A stretch of DNA of 5,964 nt from an uncultured Brachyspira sp. (GCF_949287625.1 NZ_CASEGO010000138.1:1-5964); one strand, 5' to 3'; positions 1-5,829 are shown, counted from the first letter of the stretch. The notes: generated by a model from the sequence alone, not told the origin. Translations and numbers: made by a program.

Positions 1-34
1 ATTTTATTTCTTCGTCTGTTAAATTAAAATCCAT
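1..34 (-). CDS. Partial CDS: N-terminus of a probable acyl-CoA dehydrogenase
   Basis: Reading leftward from an ATG at 34-32 gives MDFNLTDEEIK before the window ends, so only eleven residues are visible. A start of the type MDFNLT followed by an acidic stretch is typical of acyl-CoA dehydrogenases, including butyryl-CoA dehydrogenase. These are FAD enzymes that oxidise or, with electron-transfer proteins, form acyl-CoA thioesters in the cytoplasm. The family call rests on that motif alone and could be wrong. No purine-rich ribosome binding site precedes the ATG. Instead an extended -10 box lies at 49-41, about seven bases from the start codon, and the leftward promoter of the palindrome at 62-113 lies further upstream. 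No other in-frame ATG is present nearby upstream. Confidence 0.5.
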   Translation of the reverse strand, partial: MDFNLTDEEIK

Positions 35-40
35 ATTTTG

Positions 41-49
41 ATTATACCA
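41..49 (-). promoter_or_regulatory. Extended -10 promoter TGGTATAAT next to the ATG
   Basis: On the minus strand, bases 49-41 read TGGTATAAT, a match to the extended -10 form TGnTATAAT. Transcription would be expected to start about seven bases further on, at or next to the ATG at 34, giving a leaderless or nearly leaderless mRNA. There is no good -35 box 17 bp upstream, which extended -10 promoters can do without. In so AT-rich a region a chance match is possible. Confidence 0.35.
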
Positions 50-61
50 TAAATTAAAAAA

Positions 62-113
62 TTGACAAACTTAAAAATTTTCAGTATATACTGAAAATTT
101 TTAAGTTTGTCAA
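62..113. promoter_or_regulatory. Element A: perfect 52-bp palindrome with divergent promoters sharing one -10 box
   Basis: All 26 arm pairs match and there is no loop; symmetry breaks at 61/114. On the plus strand TTGACA is at 62-67, a 17-bp spacer follows, and TATATA is at 85-90. On the minus strand TTGACA is at 113-108, again 17 bp from the same TATATA, which is its own complement. Each strand thus has a full -35 and a near-consensus -10. The leftward promoter would serve the acyl-CoA dehydrogenase-like gene with a leader of about 44 nt. The rightward one points at the LEA14-like genes. The symmetry also suits a dimeric regulator, or cruciform extrusion. Confidence 0.7.
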
Positions 114-167
114 CCGCTAAAACTTATTTTATTAACAACTAATAATACTTTATGCTATTTATGATAT

Positions 168-220
168 TTATAATTACATTTAAACTCGAAATTGACAAAT
201 CATATTTGTTTAGCTATATA
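168..220 (+). promoter_or_regulatory. Element B: promoter of the LEA14-like gene pair
   Basis: TTGACA (192-197), a 17-bp spacer and TATATA (215-220) form a near-consensus sigma70-type promoter. It would start transcription around 227, about 49 nt before the ATG at 276. Bases 192-227 match the reverse complement of the right half of element E at all but about three positions. The upstream 15-mer TTATAATTACATTTA (168-182) also recurs upstream of the minus-strand -35 boxes of elements C and E, like a conserved upstream element. The second arm expected by 243 is eroded, so B works in one direction only. A 6-bp hairpin, ACAAAT/ATTTGT (195-209), covers the -35 and spacer and could be an operator. 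Confidence 0.7.
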
Positions 221-275
221 TTGAAAATAATATATTATATGTTAATCTTATTAAAATAATAATTAGAGCATATAT

Positions 276-677
276 ATGAAATTTAGCTTAAAAAATATAG
301 AATTAATTAAATTTGAATGGGATTATACATACTTAAAAGCTGTATTAAATATAAAAAACAATTATCCTCTAAAAATTAAAGTAAAAAATATTAAAGCAGA
401 TTTAGTAAGTATAACAGAAAAGGTTTTTACAAATATTGAATGCGAAGACTTTTCTATAAAAGCTATGAATTCAGATGATATAGTTTTAAATATTACAATA
501 GATAATAAAGAAACATCAGCATTTATACATAATTTTATACATCACAAAAAATCCGTTTTTAAAATACAATTTATCAGCGGCAAATTATATTTATTTTCTT
601 TAATACCAATAAATTTATCAAATAAGAAAAAAAATATAGATATTCTTGATATTATCAAACATTTATATCATTCTTAA
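276..677 (+). CDS. LEA14/WHy-like (LEA type 2) domain protein without signal peptide
   Basis: This 133-residue protein is a paralogue of the lipoprotein encoded just downstream. Residues 23-44, around the core VLNIKNNYPLKIKVKNI, align with residues 63-84 of the neighbour (LLEIKNNLPLEVPIDKV), and hydrophobic and polar positions alternate in step beyond that. The pattern of an Asn-Pro-like turn within beta strands is that of LEA14/WHy domains, which are small beta-sandwiches of uncertain bacterial function. It has no signal peptide, no lipobox and no membrane segment, so as it stands it would be cytoplasmic. A TAG in frame at 264-266 rules out a longer N-terminus. TAGAG at 264-268 is a modest ribosome binding site. 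The lysine-rich tail (about residues 115-133) is not shared with the neighbour. Family assignment is by eye. Confidence 0.7.
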   Translation: MKFSLKNIELIKFEWDYTYLKAVLNIKNNYPLKIKVKNIKADLVSITEKVFTNIECEDFSIKAMNSDDIVLNITIDNKETSAFIHNFIHHKKSVFKIQFISGKLYLFSLIPINLSNKKKNIDILDIIKHLYHS

Positions 678-739
678 AAATATTACTATTTATATTTATA
701 TCTGTTATTATTAAATATAATATATAAAAGGTATAATAC

Positions 740-1231
740 ATGTTAAAAAATACACTATATTTTGCATTAATATTTAGTATAATGTTTTTTGCATCGTCTT
801 GCGAAACATTACAAAAGTCAGCAACAGAAATTACAAGAAGTTATATAGAGGAGCATAAACCAGATATAAAAATAAAAAAAGCCTCTATTTCTGAAGTTAA
901 ATTAACAGATATGACTTTAACTACTCTTTTAGAAATAAAAAATAATCTTCCGCTTGAAGTTCCAATAGACAAGGTTCAGATAGATTTAGTTAATACATCT
1001 GGTAAAACATTTGCAACAGCAAGTTCTGTAGAAAATTTAACAATACCTGCAAATAAGTCTAAAGAAATTAATATTAATTTTAATGCCAAATATTTAGATG
1101 TATTTACTACAGCATTTAATGCCGTAAAAAGTAAAAGTTTCAAATGTACTGCTGCAACAACTTTGACATTTACAATATATGGAATGTCATTTAGTTTCCC
1201 TTATGATAAAGAAATAACATTTGTAGAATAA
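740..1231 (+). CDS. LEA14/WHy-like (LEA type 2) lipoprotein
   Basis: This 163-residue protein begins with a short basic region, a hydrophobic stretch (residues 5-17) and the lipobox A-S-S-C. Cys21 would be the lipidated residue after cleavage by signal peptidase II, which fits the relaxed lipoboxes of spirochaetes. It is therefore expected to be anchored to a membrane. Residues 43-160 form an LEA14/WHy-like domain, with the core LLEIKNNLPLEVPIDKV at 63-79, paralogous to the protein encoded by 276-677. AAAAGG at 726-731 is a clear ribosome binding site 8 nt from the ATG. The 62-nt gap to the upstream gene has no terminator, so the two are probably co-transcribed from element B. The last codons overlap the eroded half of repeat element C. 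The molecular role is unknown. Confidence 0.8.
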   Translation: MLKNTLYFALIFSIMFFASSCETLQKSATEITRSYIEEHKPDIKIKKASISEVKLTDMTLTTLLEIKNNLPLEVPIDKVQIDLVNTSGKTFATASSVENLTIPANKSKEININFNAKYLDVFTTAFNAVKSKSFKCTAATTLTFTIYGMSFSFPYDKEITFVE

Positions 1232-1244
1232 ATTTTGTAGAATA
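1220..1244 (+). repeat. Short tandem duplication across the lipoprotein stop codon
   Basis: The 11-mer TTTGTAGAATA occurs at 1220-1230 and again at 1234-1244, a 14-bp period. The first copy encodes the last residues (F-V-E) and most of the stop codon. The second lies in the spacer and runs into the conserved half of element C. It looks like a slippage duplication at the junction between gene and repeat. Confidence 0.6.
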
Positions 1245-1298
1245 TACCTAAACAATTATAATTTGTCAAATTTTAGTTATTTATAAATGTAATTATAA
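1241..1298 (-). promoter_or_regulatory. Element C: half-copy with a leftward promoter antisense to the lipoprotein gene
   Basis: On the minus strand TTGACA lies at 1269-1264, followed by a 17-bp spacer and TATATT at 1246-1241. The upstream 15-mer TTATAATTACATTTA lies at 1298-1284 (minus strand), as in elements B and E. The other arm, expected from 1218, is replaced by the 3' end of the lipoprotein gene. Transcription would start near 1234 and run antisense into that gene. Whether the site is active or a relic cannot be told from sequence. Confidence 0.5.
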
Positions 1299-1303
1299 TT
1301 TAT
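1242..1303 (+). repeat. Left copy of a 62-bp direct repeat flanking the arg operon
   Basis: Bases 1242-1303 match 5876-5937 at 61 of 62 positions; the difference is T1256 versus A5890. The repeat spans the right half of the 52-bp element plus 34 bp of downstream AT-rich flank. The two copies lie 4,634 bp apart in the same orientation. Confidence 0.85.
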
Positions 1304-1377
1304 AAATAATATGAAGTATTATTTAGTATTAATAAAATATGTTAAAAATGTATTACAATAACTATATTTTAGTAAAA

Positions 1378-1450
1378 AATGCAGTCTTTTTGCTTCTTTG
1401 TGCCACACCTGCCTACGGCACGCAGAGCGAGGCTGACAGCGTCAAAGAAC
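1378..1450 (+). repeat. GC-rich hairpin module, copy G1
   Basis: A GC-rich island in AT-rich DNA. Outer arms TTCTTTG (1394-1400) and CAAAGAA (1443-1449) pair, and the enclosed segment contains GCC/GGC pairings. It shares GCAGTCTTTTTG-type, GGCACGCAGAGCG and GACAGCGTC blocks with the minus strand of 5645-5730, but with the internal blocks in a different order. There is no coding potential. It is probably one member of a dispersed repeat family. Confidence 0.65.
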
Positions 1451-1487
1451 CTTATATCCTCAATAAGCTCGGATACGCTTCGCGAAA

Positions 1488-1647
1488 GTGCAAGTATTGA
1501 AATTATTATTAAATCGTACTAATTATGTTTTATATATTGTATAAATTATATATTTGAACTACAAAATGCAGTTCTTTTGGTTCTTTTATACCACGCCACG
1601 GGCGGACAGACGTCATAAAAGAACTGGGGTTTGGGGCAAAGCCCCAA
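1488..1647 (+). repeat. Composite repeat T1-G2: AT-rich block plus GC-rich hairpins
   Basis: The block starts with TGCAAGT (1489-1495), continues through TACTAATTATGTTTTATAT (1517-1535), and after 33 bp reaches a GC-rich hairpin with perfect 10-bp arms GTTCTTTTAT (1580-1589) and ATAAAAGAAC (1615-1624). A second hairpin, TTGGGGC-aaa-GCCCCAA, is at 1631-1647. The same blocks occur in the same order with the same 33-bp gap on the minus strand at 5808-5660, so the two form an inverted repeat around the arg operon. Just upstream, TTCGCGAA (1479-1486) is a small palindrome. The second hairpin has no U-tract, so it is not a classic terminator. Confidence 0.7.
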
Positions 1648-1735
1648 CTATAATAAAAAATATTAGATTAAAAATTTATAAATATTAATAAATTTAGTTT
1701 TAAAACAAGTCTAATAAATTTTGTAAATAAATAAC

Positions 1736-1768
1736 AAAAAAGAGTGCTTTTTTTAAGCACTCTTTTTT
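1736..1768. terminator. Bidirectional intrinsic terminator downstream of argH
   Basis: A 9-bp stem, AGAGTGCTT (1741-1749) and AAGCACTCT (1755-1763), surrounds a 5-nt loop. It is flanked by A's on the left (1736-1740) and T's on the right (1764-1770), so each strand has a U-tract after the hairpin. It lies about 20 bp beyond the argH stop codon and would end the leftward argFGH transcript. The rightward reading has the longer T-run and would also stop transcripts coming from the lipoprotein side. Confidence 0.9.
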
Positions 1769-1786
1769 TTGATACAATTAATTTTT

Positions 1787-3178
1787 TTAGCTCATTTTAT
1801 TATTATCAAGCCAATTTTCATTAATTTTTATCACTTCTAAAACAGCATTTTCATTAGGGCTTCCCAACATAGTTTTATTAGCAATCTGTGCCTCTGGAGT
1901 TATAAAAGAATATATATCATCTTCAAATAGACTGCATTCTTTTTTATACTCTTCTATAGAAAGAGAAGAAAGATTTTTGTTATTATTAATACAGTATACA
2001 ACAAGTCTTCCAGATATACCGTGAGCATCTCTGAAAGGAATACCTTTTCTTACAAGATAATCAGCAACTTCTGTAGCATTCAAAAATCCTTCATTAACAG
2101 AATTAAGCATATTTTCTTTATTAATCTTCATAGTTTTTAAAACATTAGGAAGTATAGATAAACAGTTTTCAACATTTTTTAAAGAGTCAAATATTCCCTC
2201 TTTATCCTCCTGCATATCTTTATTGTATGCCAAAGGAAGAGATTTCATTACTGTTAATATAGAAAATAAGTTTCCATACACCCTTCCAGTTTTTCCGCGA
2301 ATAAGTTCAAGTATATCTGGGTTTTTCTTTTGAGGCATAAGGCTTGAACCTGTTGTAAACTCATCATCAAACTCTATAAACTTAAACTCAGAAGTGGAAT
2401 ATAAAATAAGCTCTTCAGAAAATCGGCTTAAATGCATCATAATTATTGATAAATCAGCTTCAGTTTCAATAACAAAATCTCTGTCAGATACAGCGTCCAA
2501 AGAGTTGAGCATTACATTTTTGAAGTTTAATGTTTCAGCAGTTTTTTTATTGTCTATATTGTAAGTGGAACATGCCAAAGCACCAGCTCCAAGAGGCATT
2601 ACATCTATACGTTTATAAGCGTCATTTAATCTTTCAAAATCCCTTTTAAACATCTCTACATAAGCCCCTAAATAATGTGCAAATGTAATAACCTGTGCTC
2701 TTTGAAGATGAGTATAGCCGCTCATATATGTTTTTGTATTTTCCTTTTGAATGCTTATTAAAACAGAAATTAAATTTAGTATAAGAGATTTTATATTTTC
2801 TGTTTTGTTTTTTAAATACATTCTAAGGTCAAGGGCTACTTGATCATTTCTGCTTCTTCCAGTATGTACTTTTTTACCAACTTCTCCTACTTTTTCTATA
2901 AGCCATTTTTCTATTTGAGTATGAATGTCTTCAAGTTCAAAATCAAATTGAAGTTTATTATTTTCTATTTCTTCTAAAATTTGTTTTAAGCCGTTTATTA
3001 TAGTTACGCTTTCATCAAGAGGTATAATAGAGCATTCGCCAAGCATTTTTGCATGTGCTATGCTTCCTAATATATCTTCTTTATACATCTTACAGTCAAA
3101 AGATAATGATGAATTAAAATCATTAGCTTCCTTATTAAGAGCTTTTGAAAAACGTCCCCCCCATAATTTTTCTTTCAT
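1787..3178 (-). CDS. argH: Argininosuccinate lyase
   Basis: ArgH splits argininosuccinate into arginine and fumarate, the last step of arginine synthesis, as a cytoplasmic homotetramer of the fumarase/aspartase superfamily. The 463 residues match the usual length. Visible landmarks are the N-terminal KLWGGRF (5-11), TGRSRNDQVALDLR (106-119), GYTHLQRAQ (154-162, with the conserved catalytic-region His157) and the superfamily signature GSSLMPQKKNPD (277-288), which carries the catalytic serine loop. The gene starts only 7 nt after the argG stop. The nearest G-rich stretch is about 15 nt from the ATG, so translation probably depends on coupling to argG. Codons 6-8 create a run of seven G's (3156-3162 on the plus strand as C's). 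The frame is intact and a terminator follows. Confidence 0.97.
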   Translation of the reverse strand: MKEKLWGGRFSKALNKEANDFNSSLSFDCKMYKEDILGSIAHAKMLGECSIIPLDESVTIINGLKQILEEIENNKLQFDFELEDIHTQIEKWLIEKVGEVGKKVHTGRSRNDQVALDLRMYLKNKTENIKSLILNLISVLISIQKENTKTYMSGYTHLQRAQVITFAHYLGAYVEMFKRDFERLNDAYKRIDVMPLGAGALACSTYNIDNKKTAETLNFKNVMLNSLDAVSDRDFVIETEADLSIIMMHLSRFSEELILYSTSEFKFIEFDDEFTTGSSLMPQKKNPDILELIRGKTGRVYGNLFSILTVMKSLPLAYNKDMQEDKEGIFDSLKNVENCLSILPNVLKTMKINKENMLNSVNEGFLNATEVADYLVRKGIPFRDAHGISGRLVVYCINNNKNLSSLSIEEYKKECSLFEDDIYSFITPEAQIANKTMLGSPNENAVLEVIKINENWLDNNKMS

Positions 3179-3185
3179 AAATTAA

Positions 3186-4406
3186 TTATTTAACCCCATT
3201 TATTTTATTTTGTTCTTTCATTAAGGCATTAACTTTCAAAGGAAGTCCGTATAATGTTATAAAGCCTTCAGCATCTTTGTGATTGTATAATTCGCCTGTA
3301 GTAAAGCTAGCCAAACTCTGATTATAAAGAGAATAAGGAGAAGAAGCTCCTGCAGGTATAATATTTCCTTTATATAGTTTTAATTTTACTTTTCCAGTTA
3401 CAGTTTCCTGAGTTTTATCAACAAAAGCACTCAAAGCCTCACGGAGAGGAGTAAACCATCTTCCGCTGTATACAAGGTCTGTTAATTTATTTGCAACTAT
3501 AGCTTTGAATGATAAAGTTTCTCTATCTAAGCATAAATGTTCAAGCTCTCTATGTGCGGCATAAAGAATAGTTCCGCCAGGAGTTTCATAAACACCTCTT
3601 GATTTTATACCTACTACGCGGTTTTCTACCAAATCAACTATACCTACTGCATGTTTTCCGCCTATTTCATTTAAATATTTTACCAAATCAGCAGGGGCAA
3701 ACTCCTTACTGTCTGCTTTAACTGGTATTCCTTTTTCAAATTCTAATTCTACAAATTGTGCCTCATTTGGAGCATTTTCAATAGTATTTGATAATTTCAA
3801 AAGTTTTTCATAATTAGGCATATTAGCAGGATCTTCAAGCTCCAAACCCTCATGTGATAAATGCCAAAGGTTTTTGTCTCTGGAATAAGAATCATCTTTT
3901 TTCATAGGTACTGGTATATTTCTTTCTTCCAAATACTTTATCTCATCTTCGCGTGATGATATATCCCATATTCTCCAAGGGGCTATTATTTCAAGATTAG
4001 GTGCTAATGCTTTTACTGTTAATTCAAATCTTACTTGGTCATTTCCTTTTCCTGTAGCTCCATGTGCTATTGCAGAAGCTCCTTCTTTTAATGCTATTTC
4101 AACAAGTTTTTTTGCTATTAAAGGACGTGCTGCTGAAGTACCTAAAAGATATTTATCCTCATAAACTGCATCAGCTTTTAATATAGGGTAAATATAATCT
4201 GTAACAAATTCATCTTCGCATTTTACTAGATAATATTTTGAAGCACCTGTTTTTATAGCTTTCTCTTCTAGTCCGTCTGTTTCTGTTCCCTGACCTACAT
4301 CCACACATGCAGCAATGATATCATAATCATAATTTTCTTTAAGCCATGGTATAATAACTGTAGTGTCTAATCCGCCTGAATAGGCTAGTACTAATTTCTT
4401 TTTCAT
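3186..4406 (-). CDS. argG: Argininosuccinate synthase
   Basis: ArgG condenses citrulline and aspartate, using ATP, into argininosuccinate. The 406 residues are the normal bacterial length. The N-terminal ATP-pyrophosphatase P-loop is AYSGGLDTT (8-16). Further family landmarks are GTSAARPLIAKK (89-100), AHGATGKGNDQVRFEL (114-129) and YSRDKNLWHLSHEG (174-187), which belong to the nucleotide- and substrate-binding regions. The ATG is supported by AAAGG about 9 nt upstream (4420-4416) and by the standard start of the family. The gene lies 77 nt downstream of argF with no terminator between them and 7 nt upstream of argH, so it is the middle gene of the operon. No key residues appear to be missing. 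Confidence 0.97.
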   Translation of the reverse strand: MKKKLVLAYSGGLDTTVIIPWLKENYDYDIIAACVDVGQGTETDGLEEKAIKTGASKYYLVKCEDEFVTDYIYPILKADAVYEDKYLLGTSAARPLIAKKLVEIALKEGASAIAHGATGKGNDQVRFELTVKALAPNLEIIAPWRIWDISSREDEIKYLEERNIPVPMKKDDSYSRDKNLWHLSHEGLELEDPANMPNYEKLLKLSNTIENAPNEAQFVELEFEKGIPVKADSKEFAPADLVKYLNEIGGKHAVGIVDLVENRVVGIKSRGVYETPGGTILYAAHRELEHLCLDRETLSFKAIVANKLTDLVYSGRWFTPLREALSAFVDKTQETVTGKVKLKLYKGNIIPAGASSPYSLYNQSLASFTTGELYNHKDAEGFITLYGLPLKVNALMKEQNKINGVK

Positions 4407-4483
4407 AGTGAATTTCCTTTTTTATTTTATTAAAAAAATTAAATATTTATAAAATTGTTTAAATTATCATATATTATTTTTTA

Positions 4484-5434
4484 TTATTCTTTTATTATGC
4501 TGCTCATTATAGCCATTTGGGCATGCATTCTGTTTTCTGCTTCAGTATAAATATATTCAGAGTTTATCTTAAATATATCTTCGTTTATCTCTTCGCCTTT
4601 ATGAGCAGGCAGACAATGAAGGGCTATAGCATTTTTATCTGCAAGAGAAAATAATTCTTTAGTGAGTGTAAAACCTCTGAAATCATTAAATCTCTTTTCC
4701 TTTTCTTTTTCTTTTCCCATAGAAGCCCATACATCAGTATATACTATATTAGAATCTTCTACTGCTTTTTTTACATCATTCATAATATCAACAGTGCATC
4801 CATTTTCTTTTGCATAATTTTTGGCTAGTTCTGTGATTTTTGAATCAGGTTCATAGCCTTTAGGTGTTGCTGCTTTTATATTAAGTCCAAGCATAGAACA
4901 GCCTATTAAAAGACTATTGCATACATTATTCCCGTCTCCTATAAACGAAAGAGTTAATCCCTTTAGCTTTCCGAAATGTTCTTTTATGGTAAATAAATCT
5001 CCCATAATTTGACAAGGGTGTGAAAGGTCTGTCAATGCATTTATAACAGGCACTTTTGAATATTTAGCAAAATCCTCTACATCGCTATGAGCAAACGTTC
5101 TTATCATAATTAAATCACAGTATCTTGAAATAACATTTGAACTGTCTTCAATACTTTCTCTCTCTCCAAGTATAATTTCATCTTGTTTTAATACAAAAGC
5201 ATCGCCGCCTAATTTTTTCATTCCTATTTCAAAACTTAAACGTGTTCTTAAACTAGGTTTTGAAAAATACATTACCATAGTTTTATTTTTCATTATATTC
5301 ATTTCTTCATTATTTTTTATTCTTGCTTTAAGCTCAAAAGTATAATCAATTAATGCTGATAACTCTTGAGGTGTGAAATCTTCTAAATTGATAAAATGTC
5401 TTCCAGATAAATTTACTTTTTTTGTATTATTCAT
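4484..5434 (-). CDS. argF: Ornithine carbamoyltransferase
   Basis: This enzyme makes citrulline from ornithine and carbamoyl phosphate. With the ATG at 5434 the protein has 316 residues, the usual size. Carbamoyl-phosphate contacts are seen in KPSLRTRLSFE (about 59-69) and in HPCQ within the LSHPCQIMGDL stretch. The ornithine-side SMG loop (DVWASMG) and HCLPAHKGEE with the active-site cysteine are also present, so it should be active. An in-frame ATG at 5575 would add 47 residues, but they are hydrophobic, unlike the family, and lie partly upstream of the transcription start predicted from element D. The chosen start has only a weak GGG (5445-5443) 8 nt upstream. Anabolic use is inferred from argG and argH downstream; no deiminase or carbamate kinase gene is present to suggest catabolism. 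Confidence 0.95.
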   Translation of the reverse strand: MNNTKKVNLSGRHFINLEDFTPQELSALIDYTFELKARIKNNEEMNIMKNKTMVMYFSKPSLRTRLSFEIGMKKLGGDAFVLKQDEIILGERESIEDSSNVISRYCDLIMIRTFAHSDVEDFAKYSKVPVINALTDLSHPCQIMGDLFTIKEHFGKLKGLTLSFIGDGNNVCNSLLIGCSMLGLNIKAATPKGYEPDSKITELAKNYAKENGCTVDIMNDVKKAVEDSNIVYTDVWASMGKEKEKEKRFNDFRGFTLTKELFSLADKNAIALHCLPAHKGEEINEDIFKINSEYIYTEAENRMHAQMAIMSSIIKE

Positions 5435-5553
5435 AATTTTTACCCATAAATAAAATTTAAACATTATTTTTTGAGTAATACTATATACCGTTTTTATAAT
5501 ATTGCAATAATTTATAATTAAAAAATAAAGAACTATTTTGACAAAATAAAATT
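5435..5553 (-). promoter_or_regulatory. argF leader region of about 120 nt
   Basis: If element D starts transcription near 5554, the argF mRNA carries an untranslated leader of about 120 nt. It contains the 10-bp palindrome TATTGCAATA (5500-5509), a possible operator. I found no convincing ARG box, attenuator hairpin with a U-tract, or recognisable riboswitch. A second, weaker promoter inside the leader, such as the TATATA at 5483-5488, cannot be excluded. Confidence 0.3.
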
Positions 5554-5589
5554 GTTCCAGTATATACCTAAACAACTATATTTTGTCAA
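5538..5589. promoter_or_regulatory. Element D: imperfect 52-bp palindrome with the argF promoter
   Basis: TTGACA at 5538-5543 (plus) and at 5589-5584 (minus) each lie 17 bp from the shared TATATA at 5561-5566. Of the 26 arm pairs, 21 match. The leftward promoter would start near 5554 and is the best candidate for transcribing argFGH. The rightward promoter would read into the GC-rich repeat. The arms differ from those of element A at several positions yet remain complementary to each other. Confidence 0.7.
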
Positions 5590-5618
5590 AATTAGTTTTT
5601 ATATTTTTATTATTTGTA

Positions 5619-5829
5619 GGTACTAGCCCTGCGAAGCACACAGTCGTGCCCGCTCTGCGTGCCTTCGGCAACCCCAGTTCTTTTGTGACGCTGTCCGCCT
5701 TCGGTGTGACACAAAGAACCAAAAAGACTATATTTAAGGCTAAATTTAATAATATATTCTACATATAAAACATAATTAGTACTATTTAGTATTATTTTTA
5801 GACTTGCACTTTTTGGTTCTTTTTGCGGC
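5619..5829 (-). repeat. Composite GC-rich repeat T2-G3, inverted copy of the left-hand block
   Basis: Read leftward, it has TGCAAGT (5808-5802), then TACTAATTATGTTTTATAT (5781-5763), a 33-bp gap, then the GC-rich hairpin whose arms GTTCTTT (5677-5683) and AAAGAAC (5713-5719) pair. These match the order and spacing of 1489-1624 on the plus strand. Beyond the hairpin the sequence differs: here TTGCCGAAGGCACGCAGAGC, on the left the GGGGC/GCCCC hairpin. TGCC-ttc-GGCA (5660-5670) forms another small stem. Open frames across it on both strands look like repeat artefacts. The whole block sits between elements D and E. Confidence 0.7.

Noticed and set aside
62..113. Element A as an intrinsic terminator
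   Set aside because: It would form a long hairpin, but no T-run follows on either strand, and it lies between divergent gene starts where a terminator is not expected.
1311..1361. Short 16-codon open frame (MKYYLV...)
   Set aside because: It is AT-rich and without a ribosome binding site, and chance frames of this size are common.
1631..1647. TTGGGGC-aaa-GCCCCAA hairpin as a terminator
   Set aside because: The stem is strong, but no U-tract follows on either strand. A much better terminator lies at 1736-1768.
4693..4720. Lysine/glutamate-rich stretch in ArgF (KEKEKEK) as an insertion
   Set aside because: It follows the SMG loop, where other ornithine carbamoyltransferases have a charged segment of similar length, so it is normal variation in an A-rich genome.
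5500..5509. TATTGCAATA as an ArgR (ARG box) site
   Set aside because: It does not match the usual ARG box pattern well, and a 10-bp palindrome is not rare in DNA this AT-rich. It is kept only as a possible operator in the leader entry.
5435..5575. N-terminal extension of argF by 47 residues
   Set aside because: The extension is hydrophobic and unlike ornithine carbamoyltransferases. Its ATG lies upstream of the transcription start predicted from element D, and the protein from 5434 already has normal length.
5583..5768. Open reading frame of 61 codons on the plus strand
   Set aside because: It runs through the GC-rich repeat, which recurs as non-coding DNA at 1378-1647, and its product has no family features. 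Openness is due to the local rise in GC content.
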